A DNA stretch of 64,000 nucleotides from positions 75,126-139,125 of the forward strand of contig CAVTOR010000004.1 of assembly GCA_963736235.1 (NCBI GenBank), given 5' to 3'. Below the pieces are notes generated by a model, which did no database searches, had not been told where the DNA came from, and saw only the letters and a list, made by a program, of their open reading frames with translations. The position numbers and the translations under genes are program-made. This DNA is from CAVORB01 sp963736235. Its GTDB lineage: Bacteria > Pseudomonadota > Gammaproteobacteria > Chromatiales > Chromatiaceae. Shown one piece after another: positions 17,972 through 27,001 of this stretch (the stretch's first letter is position 1; every line of letters begins with the position of its first letter).

Positions 17972-19132
17972 GTGAGAGGTCTCGTCCCGTGGGCCGCGGT
18001 TGGGACAGCGGTGTTGGGCGTGGGACTTTTTTTGGGGAGCGGTTACCTGCCGCAGGGGCCTCGCGACGACTCGTCCATGTCGCTGGCCAACTTGCTCACT
18101 ACTGCTGAGCCCGGTTTCGCGCGTGTGGGACCTCGGTGGGACTTCCGTTTCCCGGAGGACCACGGGGCGCACCCGGCGTTTCGCTCCGAGACCTGGCACC
18201 TGACGGGAGCGCTCACCGACGAGGGGGCTCGCGTCTACGGTTTCCAGCTCACCTTCATCCGTCTCGGGCTGGCGCCGGTGTCGCCGCAGCGGCGTTCCGC
18301 CTGGGCCTCCAATCAGGTCTATGGCGCCCTTTTCGCGCTCACCGACGCGACGGGCGGAACGGTGGAGACCTTCCAGCGCGTCAGCCGCGCCGCGCTCGGT
18401 CTCGCGGGCTCCGAAGAGCGGCCGGTCCGGGTGTGGGTGGAGGATTGGGCGCTGGAGTCAACGGGGATCGATGGTTTTCGCCTCCAGGCCGGCGCGGATG
18501 ATTTCCGCCTCGCGCTCGTGCTCACCGGCATCAAGCCTCCGATTCGGCAAGGCGAGCTGGAGCTTCCGGGGGCCGCTCAGGGCGGGCAGGGAGGCTTCTA
18601 TTTCTACTGGATGCCACGTTTAGATGCGCAGGGCGTGCTTCAACTCGAGGGCGAAGCGCGCTCGGTGACCGGCACCGCCCGGCTGGATCGGGCCTGGGGA
18701 GAGATCCCCGTCGCTCGCGGCCAGCTGACGTTCAACCGTATTGCCCTTCAACTGGACGATGGTCGCGATCTCATGTGCCTGGACCTGCGCCGGCGCGCGG
18801 GAGGCGGTACGCCGATCCCGAGCTGTGTGATGATTGCGGCGGACGGTTCGGCGGAAAGCTTTGGCCGGCGCCAGGTGAGCATGGAGCCGGCAGGGGAGTG
18901 GCGCAGTCCGCTGGATGGTACGCGCTACCCGGTGCGCTGGCGCATCCTGATTCCCGACCAGGAATTGGTGCTCTCGGTGGTTCCTCTGGTCGACGACCAG
19001 GAGCTCGACTTCGCATTTCGGGCGTGGAGCGGAGCGGTCTCCGCCGAGGGCGTGGCCGGCGGCGTACCCGTTACCGGACGCGGCCAGCTGGAGCTGAGCG
19101 GGTATGCCGCGGCGCGGGAGTCCAGCGGATGA
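17972..19132 (+). CDS. CrtC/AttH-type lipocalin-like domain protein
   Basis: 386 residues with an N-terminal signal or anchor (residues 1-25). The body shows the CrtC N-terminal lipocalin pattern: PEDHGAHPAFRSETWHLTGAL, then GFQLTFIRLGL, and later TGTARLDRAWG. The family includes carotenoid 1,2-hydratases and the AttH component found beside AttEFG-type ABC transporters. No ABC transporter genes are adjacent here. The gene starts at a GTG 40 bp after the M48 peptidase gene and ends about 70 bp before a cytochrome gene. A lipid or hydrophobic-ligand role is likely; the specific activity is unknown. Confidence 0.82.
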   Translation: MRGLVPWAAVGTAVLGVGLFLGSGYLPQGPRDDSSMSLANLLTTAEPGFARVGPRWDFRFPEDHGAHPAFRSETWHLTGALTDEGARVYGFQLTFIRLGLAPVSPQRRSAWASNQVYGALFALTDATGGTVETFQRVSRAALGLAGSEERPVRVWVEDWALESTGIDGFRLQAGADDFRLALVLTGIKPPIRQGELELPGAAQGGQGGFYFYWMPRLDAQGVLQLEGEARSVTGTARLDRAWGEIPVARGQLTFNRIALQLDDGRDLMCLDLRRRAGGGTPIPSCVMIAADGSAESFGRRQVSMEPAGEWRSPLDGTRYPVRWRILIPDQELVLSVVPLVDDQELDFAFRAWSGAVSAEGVAGGVPVTGRGQLELSGYAAARESSG

Positions 19133-19200
19133 TGGGGAACCGTTGCGTCACGAGTCGGTCACAGCCAGCTGGAGCAGGCGCCGCGAAAGGAGCCAACGAC

Positions 19201-20619
19201 ATGCGACACATGCCAGGTCGATCAAGCGCTGCATGCGTCATTGCGGCGTGCGTTTTCCTGCTCGCCGGCTGTGATCGCGACGACGCGGGCGCGATCACAA
19301 GGGCGCAACCGGGAAAGGTCCCGGCCGAGCCTCAGCGACCGGGGGACCCGCGGGCTGGCTACAGCGCCCTGCTGAACCGCTCGGTGTTGACCTGCGGCAT
19401 TCCTTACTCGACCTACAGGGCGAGCGTCGGCGAGACAGATCCCAAGCTCAGGTTGCCCGACCGCACCGGACCCAACGCCGAGCTGCCGTATTCGGTCACC
19501 GCCTTTACCGCCCGGAGCGGCGTCGAGCTGGTCACCTCCAATTGCCTGAGCTGCCACGCCGCCCTGTTCAACGGCGAGCTCGTCATCGGACTCGGCAACG
19601 AGTTTCTCGACTTCACCAACGACCCCGTCGTCTCGGTCGAGGCCGCCGGCGCCTACGTGCGGGGCGAGACGGAGGCGGCGGAGTGGCGTAAGTGGGCGGA
19701 TCGCGTCGCAACCATCACGCCGTACATGATGACGGACACCATCGGCGTAAACCCCGCTTCCAACCTGACACTGGCATTGCTCGCCCACCGGGATCCGGAG
19801 ACCCTCGCCTGGTCGGATCAGCCGCTGATGGAGCCGCCGCCGGAACGGCCCTTGCCCGTGAGCGTTCCCCCCTGGTGGAACCTGCGCAAGAAGCACGCCG
19901 TGTTCTACAATGCCGAAGGTCGCGGCGATCACGTCGGCTTCATGCTGCTGGCCTCCACCACCTGCACCGACTCCGTGGAAGAGGCCGCGGAGATCGACGC
20001 CTGGTTTACCGACGTGCGGGCGTACCTTGCGACGCTCGCGCCTCCCACCTATCCGTTTGCGGTCGATTCGTCCCTGGTGGAGCGGGGCAGGGAGGTGTTC
20101 GAGGACAACTGCAAGCGCTGCCACGGCACGTACGGTGAGGATGGGCGCTACCCGAACAAGGTCGTCGCCCTGGAGGATGTGGAGACCGATGCGTCCTTGG
20201 CGGAGGCCGCCTACCGCGATGCCGATCGCTTCATTGAGTGGTTCAACCGATCGTTCTACGGTCAGCGCTCGCGCGTCGAACCGGCGCTGGGTTACATCGC
20301 ACCGCCTCTGGACGGGATCTGGGCGACGGCCCCGTACCTGCACAACGGCTCGGTGCCCACCCTGGCCCTGTTGCTCGACAGCGCCAGTCGGCCTGCCCAT
20401 TGGCGTTATGCCACAGAGCGCCCGGGATTCGATCAGACGAGCCTGGGCTGGGAGATCGTCGAGGTCCCCTACGGCAAGGACGGCGCCATGAGCTGGGGCG
20501 AGCGCAACCGCATCTACGACACGACACTGCCCGGCTACGGCAACCAGGGTCACACCTTCGGTGATGAGTTCACCCCGGATGAGCGGGCCTCGGTGCTGGA
20601 GTATCTCAAGACCTTGTGA
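19201..20619 (+). CDS. Di-haem c-type cytochrome lipoprotein
   Basis: 472 residues. The start is at MRHMPGRSS, preceded by an AAAGGAG ribosome-binding site; longer in-frame starts lie inside the lipocalin gene. The signal peptide ends in a lipobox (FLLAGC). Two haem-c sites are present, CLSCH (residue 115) and CKRCH (residue 304). A PYLHNGSVPTL segment near the C-terminus is typical of RoxA/MauG-like di-haem cytochromes. It heads an operon with a c'-type cytochrome, a Tat-signal small subunit and a GMC oxidoreductase. It is probably the electron acceptor of that dehydrogenase. Enzymatic activity of its own, such as peroxidase, is possible. Confidence 0.88.
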   Translation: MRHMPGRSSAACVIAACVFLLAGCDRDDAGAITRAQPGKVPAEPQRPGDPRAGYSALLNRSVLTCGIPYSTYRASVGETDPKLRLPDRTGPNAELPYSVTAFTARSGVELVTSNCLSCHAALFNGELVIGLGNEFLDFTNDPVVSVEAAGAYVRGETEAAEWRKWADRVATITPYMMTDTIGVNPASNLTLALLAHRDPETLAWSDQPLMEPPPERPLPVSVPPWWNLRKKHAVFYNAEGRGDHVGFMLLASTTCTDSVEEAAEIDAWFTDVRAYLATLAPPTYPFAVDSSLVERGREVFEDNCKRCHGTYGEDGRYPNKVVALEDVETDASLAEAAYRDADRFIEWFNRSFYGQRSRVEPALGYIAPPLDGIWATAPYLHNGSVPTLALLLDSASRPAHWRYATERPGFDQTSLGWEIVEVPYGKDGAMSWGERNRIYDTTLPGYGNQGHTFGDEFTPDERASVLEYLKTL

Positions 20620-20713
20620 TGAGCCCTATATCTCATGTCGAATAGCAAAAATATTCTATAGTGCATTGATTAAACAATTTTTATTATTTCATCCTTCATA
20701 CGGAGACCGACCG
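20620..20713 (+). promoter_or_regulatory. AT-rich leader upstream of the cytochrome c' gene
   Basis: About 60 bases (20640-20700) are strikingly AT-rich compared with the surrounding coding DNA, with TATTCTATAG and TTGATTAAAC. This suggests an internal promoter or a processing region inside the operon. No precise -35/-10 pair is assigned. Confidence 0.35.
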
Positions 20714-21166
20714 ATGCGATATCTAGAGATCCTCACCGGCCTGATCGTTGCCGCTACCCTCAACGTCCCTTCGAGTTTTGCGGCAGTATCGGCGGGCGGT
20801 AATTTCGTCTCCTACATGACCCAGATGCAGTACTTCACGCACAAGCTCGGACTGGCGGTCACGGCCCAGAACCGGGAGCTCGAGGGCTACTATGTCCACG
20901 AGGTCGAGGAGATCATCGAGCAGGTCTCCGAGGTGGAGGAGTACAAGGGAATCCCGGTCGGACAGCTGATTCGGGACACCCTGCTGCCCACGTTCGAGTA
21001 CCTGGAGAAGACGCTGCAAACGGGCGATGCGGAGGCGGCCGACGCCGCGTACGACAAGTTGATCGAGGCCTGTAACGCCTGCCACAAGGCGGCCAAGCAC
21101 GAATTTATCCGCATCGAACGGCGAACGGACAACCCTTACCTGCAGGGCTTCACCCCTGCCGAATAG
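20714..21166 (+). CDS. Periplasmic c'-like monohaem cytochrome
   Basis: 150 residues with a Sec signal peptide (MRYLEILTGLIVAATLNVPSSFA). The mature part is helical, with one haem-c motif CNACH at residue 120 near the C-terminus, followed by KAAKHEFIRIER. The C-terminal position and the helical body fit a four-helix-bundle cytochrome c' fold. It is the second gene of the GMC-cytochrome operon and is likely to pass electrons between the flavoprotein and another acceptor. The start is set by the signal peptide; upstream in-frame codons overlap the previous gene. Confidence 0.85.
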   Translation: MRYLEILTGLIVAATLNVPSSFAAVSAGGNFVSYMTQMQYFTHKLGLAVTAQNRELEGYYVHEVEEIIEQVSEVEEYKGIPVGQLIRDTLLPTFEYLEKTLQTGDAEAADAAYDKLIEACNACHKAAKHEFIRIERRTDNPYLQGFTPAE

Positions 21167-21192
21167 CTGGCGTAAGTGCCGCCAGACATGCC

Positions 21193-21729
21193 ATGAAGCG
21201 CCGCGAATTCCTGAAGGGCACCTCGGTCGCTCTCACCGCCGGCATCCCGCTGGCGAGGGCGAACGCAGCGGATGCGCCCGCACCACGGGGCGAGACCTTC
21301 AGCAGCGATCAGTGGGCGGTGATTGAATGCGTGCAGGACCACTTGCTGCCCTCCGAGCCAAGCGCACCCGGCGCCCGTGACGTCAGGGCGGCCGCCTACC
21401 TCGACCGGACGCTCGCGGACCCGAAGTTCGATCCCGACGTCAAAGGCTTCATTCTCAAGGGTATCGGCTGGCTGAGCGAGATCGCGGAGGAACGCCCCTT
21501 TAACCTGATCGAGCCCGCGCGGCGTGAGGATCTACTGCGGCAGATCGCGGCCAGCGGAGCGGGAGAGCGTTGGCTCTCCACCCTGATCACCTATACCTTG
21601 GAGGCCTCGCTGGCTGACCCCTTGTACGGCGGCAACCCCGGTGGCATCGGCTGGAAGTGGCTGGAGCACGATCCCGGACAACCGCGCCCGGTCCCTGACA
21701 AGATCTACGGCAAGTTGGGCCAGACATGA
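21193..21729 (+). CDS. Gluconate 2-dehydrogenase subunit 3 family protein (Tat signal, small subunit)
   Basis: 178 residues starting with a twin-arginine signal (MKRREFLKGTS). The mature part matches the small-subunit family of periplasmic GMC dehydrogenases: an N-terminal helix with QWAVIECVQDHLLPSE and a C-terminal DPLYGGNPGGIGWKWL. In characterised three-subunit dehydrogenases this subunit carries the Tat signal and the catalytic subunit, which lacks one, is exported with it. The stop overlaps the GMC start as ATGA, so expression is coupled. Export of the GMC partner by hitchhiking is therefore inferred. Confidence 0.9.
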   Translation: MKRREFLKGTSVALTAGIPLARANAADAPAPRGETFSSDQWAVIECVQDHLLPSEPSAPGARDVRAAAYLDRTLADPKFDPDVKGFILKGIGWLSEIAEERPFNLIEPARREDLLRQIAASGAGERWLSTLITYTLEASLADPLYGGNPGGIGWKWLEHDPGQPRPVPDKIYGKLGQT

Positions 21730-23435
21730 GTCATGACTACGATGTCTGTGTGATCGGTAGCGGCGCGGGGGGCGGACCCGTCGCCCTGGCGTTGGCGGAG
21801 GCGGGCTACTCGGTCGTCGTTCTGGAAAAGGGGCCCTGGTTCAGGGAAACGGACTTCTTCAAGGACGAGATTGCCTGCTGTCGGCGCAGCACCTACACGC
21901 CGAACCTGCTCGACGAGCGCCACGTGCTCGAGGAGCCGACCGGCGACGGAAACTGGAAGACCGAGTCCACCTTCGATTCTGGTTGGGACTGGTGGAACGG
22001 CAACTGCGTGGGTGGTGCGACCAACTTCATGAGCGGGTTCTTCCACCGCATGAAGCCGGACGATTTTCGTCTGCTCTCCAGGTTCGGCCCCGTCGAAGGC
22101 GGCAACCTCGCGGATTGGCCGATCTCGTACGCGGACCTGGAGCCCTGGTACGAGCTGGTCGAGCGTCGGGTTGGGGTCTCGGGGCGGGTCGTGGGGCATC
22201 CTCATCAGGAGCCGCGTTCGAGCCCGGACTTTCCCTATCCGCCGACGGTGGAGCACCCCATCTCCAGCCGGATCGACAGCGCCTGCGGGGAGCTTGGCTA
22301 CCATCCGATCCCGGTGCCGCGGGCCATCTTGTCGCTTCCCGCCATGGGGCGAAACCCTTGCGCCTACACCAATTACTGCGGCAGCTATGGCTGCTCGACT
22401 GGGGCCAAGGGCAGCTCACGCGCGGCCTTGCTCGATCAGGCGGTGGCGACGGGGCGCTGCGAGATCCGCCCGCGTTGCATGGCGAGCCGGCTGCTGAGCG
22501 ACCAGCGCGGCAGGGTGGAGTCGGTTGAGTACATCGACCATGCGGGCGAACGCCGGCGGGTGGACGCCAAGGTCTACATCCTGGCCTGTCAGGCCATCGA
22601 GACCGCCCGCCTGCTGCTGATGTCCCCGGGGCCTCGGCATCCCGATGGGCTCGGCAACAACCACGGCCAAGTAGGTAGGAATCTGATCTTCTCTGCTGGT
22701 GGCTCGGGCCGTGGTCAGATCGCATACGCCGGATTGGCCGCTGAAGAGATCGCGCTGCTCAAGGCGCGCGGCCTGTTCGTCAATCGCGCCTTGCAAGACT
22801 GGTACGTCCACACCGATCCGGACAGCGGCGCCCCACGCAAGGGCGGCACCATCGAGTTTCTGTTTCGGCACGCCAACGCCATCTCGCGCGCCAACGACCA
22901 GAAGCGGGACGGGGAGGGCAGGCTGATTTGGGGAAAGCCGCTCAAGGACCGGATCAAGGCCTACTTCAGCGAAGGACGGCATCTCAAGTTCGAGGTCTTC
23001 TGCGATTGGACACCGGTGGACGACTGCTTCGTCACCCTCGACCCACGGGAGCGGGACAAGTGGGGAATGCCCGTTGCCAGGATACGCCTCGGATACCATC
23101 CTCGGGATCTCGAGGTAGCGCGATTCCTGGCGCGCAAGGGCGCGAAGGTGCTAGAGCAGCTCGGCGCCGAGGGTGTCGCCTGGGGGGTCAGCGGCTCGCC
23201 GCCTCAGAACCTCGTGGCCGGCGGCTGCCGCTTCGGGACCGATCCCAAGTCCAGCGTACTGGACCCGGAATGCCGCGCCCACGAGGTCGAGAACCTCTAC
23301 GTCACGGACGGCAGCTTCATGCCCACCGGCGGCAGCGTACCCCACACCTGGACCATCTATGCCAACGCCTTTCGGGTGGCGGATCGGATCGTCAACCAGC
23401 TCGGCGGAAGGAAGGGTGAAGTCGCGGCTGCCTAG
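21726..23435 (+). CDS. GMC-family FAD-dependent dehydrogenase, catalytic subunit
   Basis: 569 residues without its own signal peptide. The FAD-binding motif GSGAGGGPVALAL is near the N-terminus. The C-terminal GMC motif has the catalytic pair region GSVPHTWTIYANAFR. Residues 212-223 carry Cys-X5-Cys-X4-Cys (CAYTNYCGSYGC), close to the three-cysteine pattern holding a [3Fe-4S] cluster in Burkholderia FAD-glucose dehydrogenase. The substrate is a sugar, sugar acid or alcohol, not identifiable from sequence. With the upstream Tat subunit and cytochromes it should form a membrane-attached periplasmic oxidase chain. It ends just before an initiator tRNA gene. Confidence 0.92.
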   Translation: MSHDYDVCVIGSGAGGGPVALALAEAGYSVVVLEKGPWFRETDFFKDEIACCRRSTYTPNLLDERHVLEEPTGDGNWKTESTFDSGWDWWNGNCVGGATNFMSGFFHRMKPDDFRLLSRFGPVEGGNLADWPISYADLEPWYELVERRVGVSGRVVGHPHQEPRSSPDFPYPPTVEHPISSRIDSACGELGYHPIPVPRAILSLPAMGRNPCAYTNYCGSYGCSTGAKGSSRAALLDQAVATGRCEIRPRCMASRLLSDQRGRVESVEYIDHAGERRRVDAKVYILACQAIETARLLLMSPGPRHPDGLGNNHGQVGRNLIFSAGGSGRGQIAYAGLAAEEIALLKARGLFVNRALQDWYVHTDPDSGAPRKGGTIEFLFRHANAISRANDQKRDGEGRLIWGKPLKDRIKAYFSEGRHLKFEVFCDWTPVDDCFVTLDPRERDKWGMPVARIRLGYHPRDLEVARFLARKGAKVLEQLGAEGVAWGVSGSPPQNLVAGGCRFGTDPKSSVLDPECRAHEVENLYVTDGSFMPTGGSVPHTWTIYANAFRVADRIVNQLGGRKGEVAAA

Positions 23436-23495
23436 ATCCGTTGAGGCCGCCGCACGCGCGTAGGGAAGATCGCGCAAGGGGCGCGCAATTCGGTG

Positions 23496-23524
23496 TTGTA
23501 GAGTCAGGCTTTCGCATGTACTAT
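23496..23524 (+). promoter_or_regulatory. Candidate sigma-70 promoter for tRNA-fMet
   Basis: TTGTAG (23496-23501) and TACTAT (23519-23524) are separated by 17 bp and lie 12 bp before the tRNA 5' end, as expected for a tRNA promoter. Confidence 0.55.
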
Positions 23525-23536
23525 AGGCGGCTCTGA

Positions 23537-23613
<77 letters not shown>

Positions 23614-23621
23614 AATAAATC

Positions 23622-23655
23622 AAAGGCTTGTGTCGAGAGGCGCAGGCCTTTTTTG
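23622..23655 (+). terminator. Intrinsic terminator after tRNA-fMet
   Basis: AAAGGC and GCCTTT arms around an 18-base loop, followed directly by a T-run (TTTTTTG). It is placed 9 bp after the tRNA CCA end. Confidence 0.6.
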
Positions 23656-23880
23656 TTTCCGGTCTTCGTGACGACGGCTTTGGTGGGCGGCGATGAGTTC
23701 GATCGCGGCGAAGATTCGGGTGTACGGCGGGGGCAGTGCGTAAGTGGGTGCGATGAGCTGAGCGTGGCCAAGCAATTCGCAACGCACCTCCACCAGCGGG
23801 CCCGAGCGGCTCAAGACGCTGGAGAGGATGCAGGGCGACCCCTTCAACCCGCCGATCAAGCCTAGCAACCGGAGGTACCG

Positions 23881-25149
23881 ATGGAGATTGACACCAAGAC
23901 CCTGCACATCAGTCGCCTCGCGCGCAACACACTGGCCCTGATTCTTGCCGGCGGACGGGGTGCCCGGCTGCAGGACCTTACCCAGTGGCGGGCCAAGCCC
24001 GCCGTGCACTTCGGTGGCAAGTTCCGCATCATCGACTTTCCTCTCTCCAACTGCGTCAACTCCGGCATCCGGCGCATCGGCGTGCTGACTCAGTACAAGG
24101 CCCACTCCCTCATCCGGCACCTGGTCAGGGGCTGGGGACGGTTCCAGAACGAGCTCGGCGAGTTCGTCGAGGTGCTCCCGGCCTCCCAGCGCACCACCGG
24201 CAACTGGTACGCCGGTACCGCAGATGCGGTTTACCAGAATCTGGACATCATCCGCACGCACCAGCCCGAGCTGGTGCTGATCCTGGCGGGGGATCACGTG
24301 TACAAGATGGACTACGGTCCCATGCTTGCGTTCCACGCCGAACAGAACGCGGACATGACGGTGGGGTGCGTGGAGGTGTCGCTCGAAGAGGCCCGCGGCT
24401 TCGGGGTGATGGCCGTCGACGAGCAGGGCAAGGTGGAGCGCTTCGACGAGAAGCCGGAGCAGCCGATCCCGATGCCCGGAAGAACGGACACGGCCCTGGC
24501 CTCCATGGGAATCTACGTGCTCAACACCCAGTTCTTGTTCGACGAGCTGATTCGTGACGCCCGCGACCCCGAGTCGGACCGAGACTTCGGCCATAACATC
24601 ATTCCCGACGCCATCGCCCGCAGTCGTGTCTACGCTTACCCATTCCGTGACCCGGAGAGCGCAGTGCAGGGTTTCTGGCGGGACGTGGGTACGGTGGATG
24701 CCTACTGGGCGGCCAACATGGAGCTGGTCGATCCCGAGCCAGAGCTGGACCTTTACGACAGCAAGTGGCCCATCCTCACCTACCAGCAGCAGCTTCCGTC
24801 GGCCAAGTTCCTGGCGGAAGAGGGGCATCCGCAAGGCACCGTCATCGACAGCATCGTCTCCGGCGGTTGCCTGGTGCGCGCAGGCCGGCTCTGCCGCTCC
24901 CTACTGTTTTCCAACGTCAAGGTGGATGGAGGATCTCAGCTCGAGGAGTGCGTGGTGTTTCCCGGCGTCACCGTCGGGCGCGACTGCCGGATCCGTAAGG
25001 CGGTTATCGACATCGGCTGTCGCATCCCAGACGGCGCGGTAATCGGTGAGGACCCGGAGGACGACGCGCGGCGTTTCCATGTCACTCACGGGGGAGTGGT
25101 GCTGATCACCCCTGAGATGCTGGGCCAAAGGAACCCTCAGTTCGGCTGA
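23881..25149 (+). CDS. glgC: Glucose-1-phosphate adenylyltransferase
   Basis: 422 residues, normal length for the family. It makes ADP-glucose from glucose-1-phosphate and ATP, the committed step of bacterial glycogen synthesis. The N-terminal nucleotidyl-transferase motif is LALILAGGRGARLQDLT, followed by KPAVHFGGKFRIIDFPLSNC. Catalytic-region motifs are GTADAVYQN and GDHVYKMDYG, then FDEKPEQP. A left-handed beta-helix C-terminal domain follows. The ribosome-binding site GGAGG sits 6 bp before the ATG. No other glg gene is next to it, so it appears monocistronic here. Confidence 0.96.
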   Translation: MEIDTKTLHISRLARNTLALILAGGRGARLQDLTQWRAKPAVHFGGKFRIIDFPLSNCVNSGIRRIGVLTQYKAHSLIRHLVRGWGRFQNELGEFVEVLPASQRTTGNWYAGTADAVYQNLDIIRTHQPELVLILAGDHVYKMDYGPMLAFHAEQNADMTVGCVEVSLEEARGFGVMAVDEQGKVERFDEKPEQPIPMPGRTDTALASMGIYVLNTQFLFDELIRDARDPESDRDFGHNIIPDAIARSRVYAYPFRDPESAVQGFWRDVGTVDAYWAANMELVDPEPELDLYDSKWPILTYQQQLPSAKFLAEEGHPQGTVIDSIVSGGCLVRAGRLCRSLLFSNVKVDGGSQLEECVVFPGVTVGRDCRIRKAVIDIGCRIPDGAVIGEDPEDDARRFHVTHGGVVLITPEMLGQRNPQFG

Positions 25150-25514
25150 GGGGGCACCGGCAACGGGGCTTTCCCGGGCAGATCTCCGATACGCCAGGAC
25201 GACTACGTAGCGGGGCTTTCCCCCTTTGCAATCGGGTGGGCGTCGCGGTCGTCGAATCCGTGGTCCTGCGGCTGCCTGGAACCATGCGCCGACGCAGCTC
25301 CTGACGCAGGGGCCGAGCTCGAACGAGATCGCCGCGAGAGCGAGAGCCGATACTGGTGCGCGCTGATTCCGCATCTCTGGTCGGAGTGCCCTTGCTGCGC
25401 TACGCTCCCAAGTTCACGGGGACGGATCGGTTCACGCCGCTCCGTTCGTCCAACTGAGAGCAAAAACTCCCTTGGCCGGACACTCTCACATCGTTGCTTT
25501 CGGCGGAACAGCCT
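25150..25514. other. Intergenic region without a recognised gene
   Basis: About 365 bases between glgC and the lipoprotein hydrolase. A GC inverted pattern follows the glgC stop, but there is no clear T-run. No ORF with coding character or RNA gene was identified. Confidence 0.3.
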
Positions 25515-26840
25515 ATGACTAAGTACCTCGTGCTCTTCGCAACCGTCCTGCTTCTGGCCGGCTGTGCCACCACGGAGCGCCCGCTGATGCCTACACCCGC
25601 TCTTTATCAGCAACCGGGCGGGCAACCGGTCTTCAATCTCGCTCCAGAGGTCCGGCCCGGCCCGGATGTCGACTTGCTCTACATCACCGACCGCGCCCCC
25701 GAGACCGATCCGGAGAGCGCCCTGCCATATGGTCAGGAGCGTGCGAGACGGATCGCGTACGGCACCGCCCAGGTGCGCATGACGCCGGCGCTCGACTGGG
25801 AGACCCTGCGCGAGCAGAGCCAGCTCCGCGAACGCACCCGGGCGGTCAATCTGGAGCTGGGCGCGGCCCGGGAGTTGGGCGCCTTTCCCGCTGAGCCATA
25901 CCAGCTGTCGCGGACCGACGGCGGGTTCATCCTGCGGGACCGCGCGGAGCTCGAGTTCCACGCCGCAGCCAAGGCCGACCTGACCGCCGAGGTCGAGCGC
26001 CGGCTCGCCGCCGCGCCCACGAAGGAGGTCATGTTGTATGTCCATGGCTTCAACGAGACCTTCGCCACCGCCGCGTACACCGCCGCCGAGCTTTGTCACT
26101 TTCTGGGCCGGGAGCAGGTTTGCGCGTTCTTCACCTGGCCCGCCTCTTCGACCGGCAACTTCCTGACCTCCTATACCACTACGACCGAGTCGGCGGACTA
26201 TGCGGTGGAGCATCTCAAGAAGACCATTCGTATGCTGGCCGCCATCCCCGGTGTGGAAAGGCTTCAGCTCCTCGCCCATAGCCGCGGCACCGTCGTGATG
26301 CTCAAGGCCGTGCGCGAGCTAGTCCTGGAGGCGGTCGCCGCCGGCAAGGAGCCCTTGGACATCTACAAGATCGATAATCTGGTGCTGCTCTCTCCGGACA
26401 TCGACGTGGATCTCGCCGGCCAGCAGATCACCGGCTTTCTCTCGGATCCGGACCTGGTCACGGTGTGGCCGGGCGGGCGTCTGCCGCGCGTCTTGGGGGG
26501 CCGCCTGACGATTTACGCGTCACCGGATGACCGTGCCTTGCTGATATCCAAGATCCTGTTCCGCAGCCGCAACCGGGTGGGCCAGCTTCGCCCCGAGGAT
26601 ATCTCACCCAAGGCTCAAAGCTATTTCGAGACCCTGGGACGGGTTGATCTGATCTCCTACAAGGGTGAGCGAACGGACCGCTTCGGGCATTCCTACTTCA
26701 CGACCAACCCGGACGTCAGCTCGGACCTGATCCAAATGATTCGATACGACAAGCGGCTCGGAGAGCCGGGACGGCAGCTCATCAGGACGGGGCCGGTGAC
26801 CTGGGAGTTCCCGGTCGATGCTGAAACGGGCGGCAATTGA
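25515..26840 (+). CDS. Alpha/beta-hydrolase lipoprotein (DUF900 type)
   Basis: 441 residues. A short lipoprotein signal peptide (MTKYLVLFATVLLLAGC) supports the start at 25515. The hydrolase core begins near residue 170 with EVMLYVHGFNETF. It then has the nucleophile elbow LAHSRGT (Ser of G/A-x-S-x-G) and a later region LVLLSPDIDVDLA. This matches the DUF900 group of putative esterases in proteobacteria. The substrate is unknown. The lipobox implies attachment to a periplasm-facing membrane surface. The gene is isolated, with a 160-bp gap to the convergent hydrolase downstream. Confidence 0.85.
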   Translation: MTKYLVLFATVLLLAGCATTERPLMPTPALYQQPGGQPVFNLAPEVRPGPDVDLLYITDRAPETDPESALPYGQERARRIAYGTAQVRMTPALDWETLREQSQLRERTRAVNLELGAARELGAFPAEPYQLSRTDGGFILRDRAELEFHAAAKADLTAEVERRLAAAPTKEVMLYVHGFNETFATAAYTAAELCHFLGREQVCAFFTWPASSTGNFLTSYTTTTESADYAVEHLKKTIRMLAAIPGVERLQLLAHSRGTVVMLKAVRELVLEAVAAGKEPLDIYKIDNLVLLSPDIDVDLAGQQITGFLSDPDLVTVWPGGRLPRVLGGRLTIYASPDDRALLISKILFRSRNRVGQLRPEDISPKAQSYFETLGRVDLISYKGERTDRFGHSYFTTNPDVSSDLIQMIRYDKRLGEPGRQLIRTGPVTWEFPVDAETGGN

Positions 26841-27001
26841 GACCGTACGCCAGGGCAGACGCGCAGGGCGGTGCAACGGGAAGGCGTGGATGGTCCCTTC
26901 GAGGGCCAAACGGCCGTCCTTCGGTGAAGCGACGATGCCTTGGAGCAAAGCCGCGAGCGACGCGCTGGTTCTGCTCGCCGGAAAGGGTCTTGCGTTGGCC
27001 G

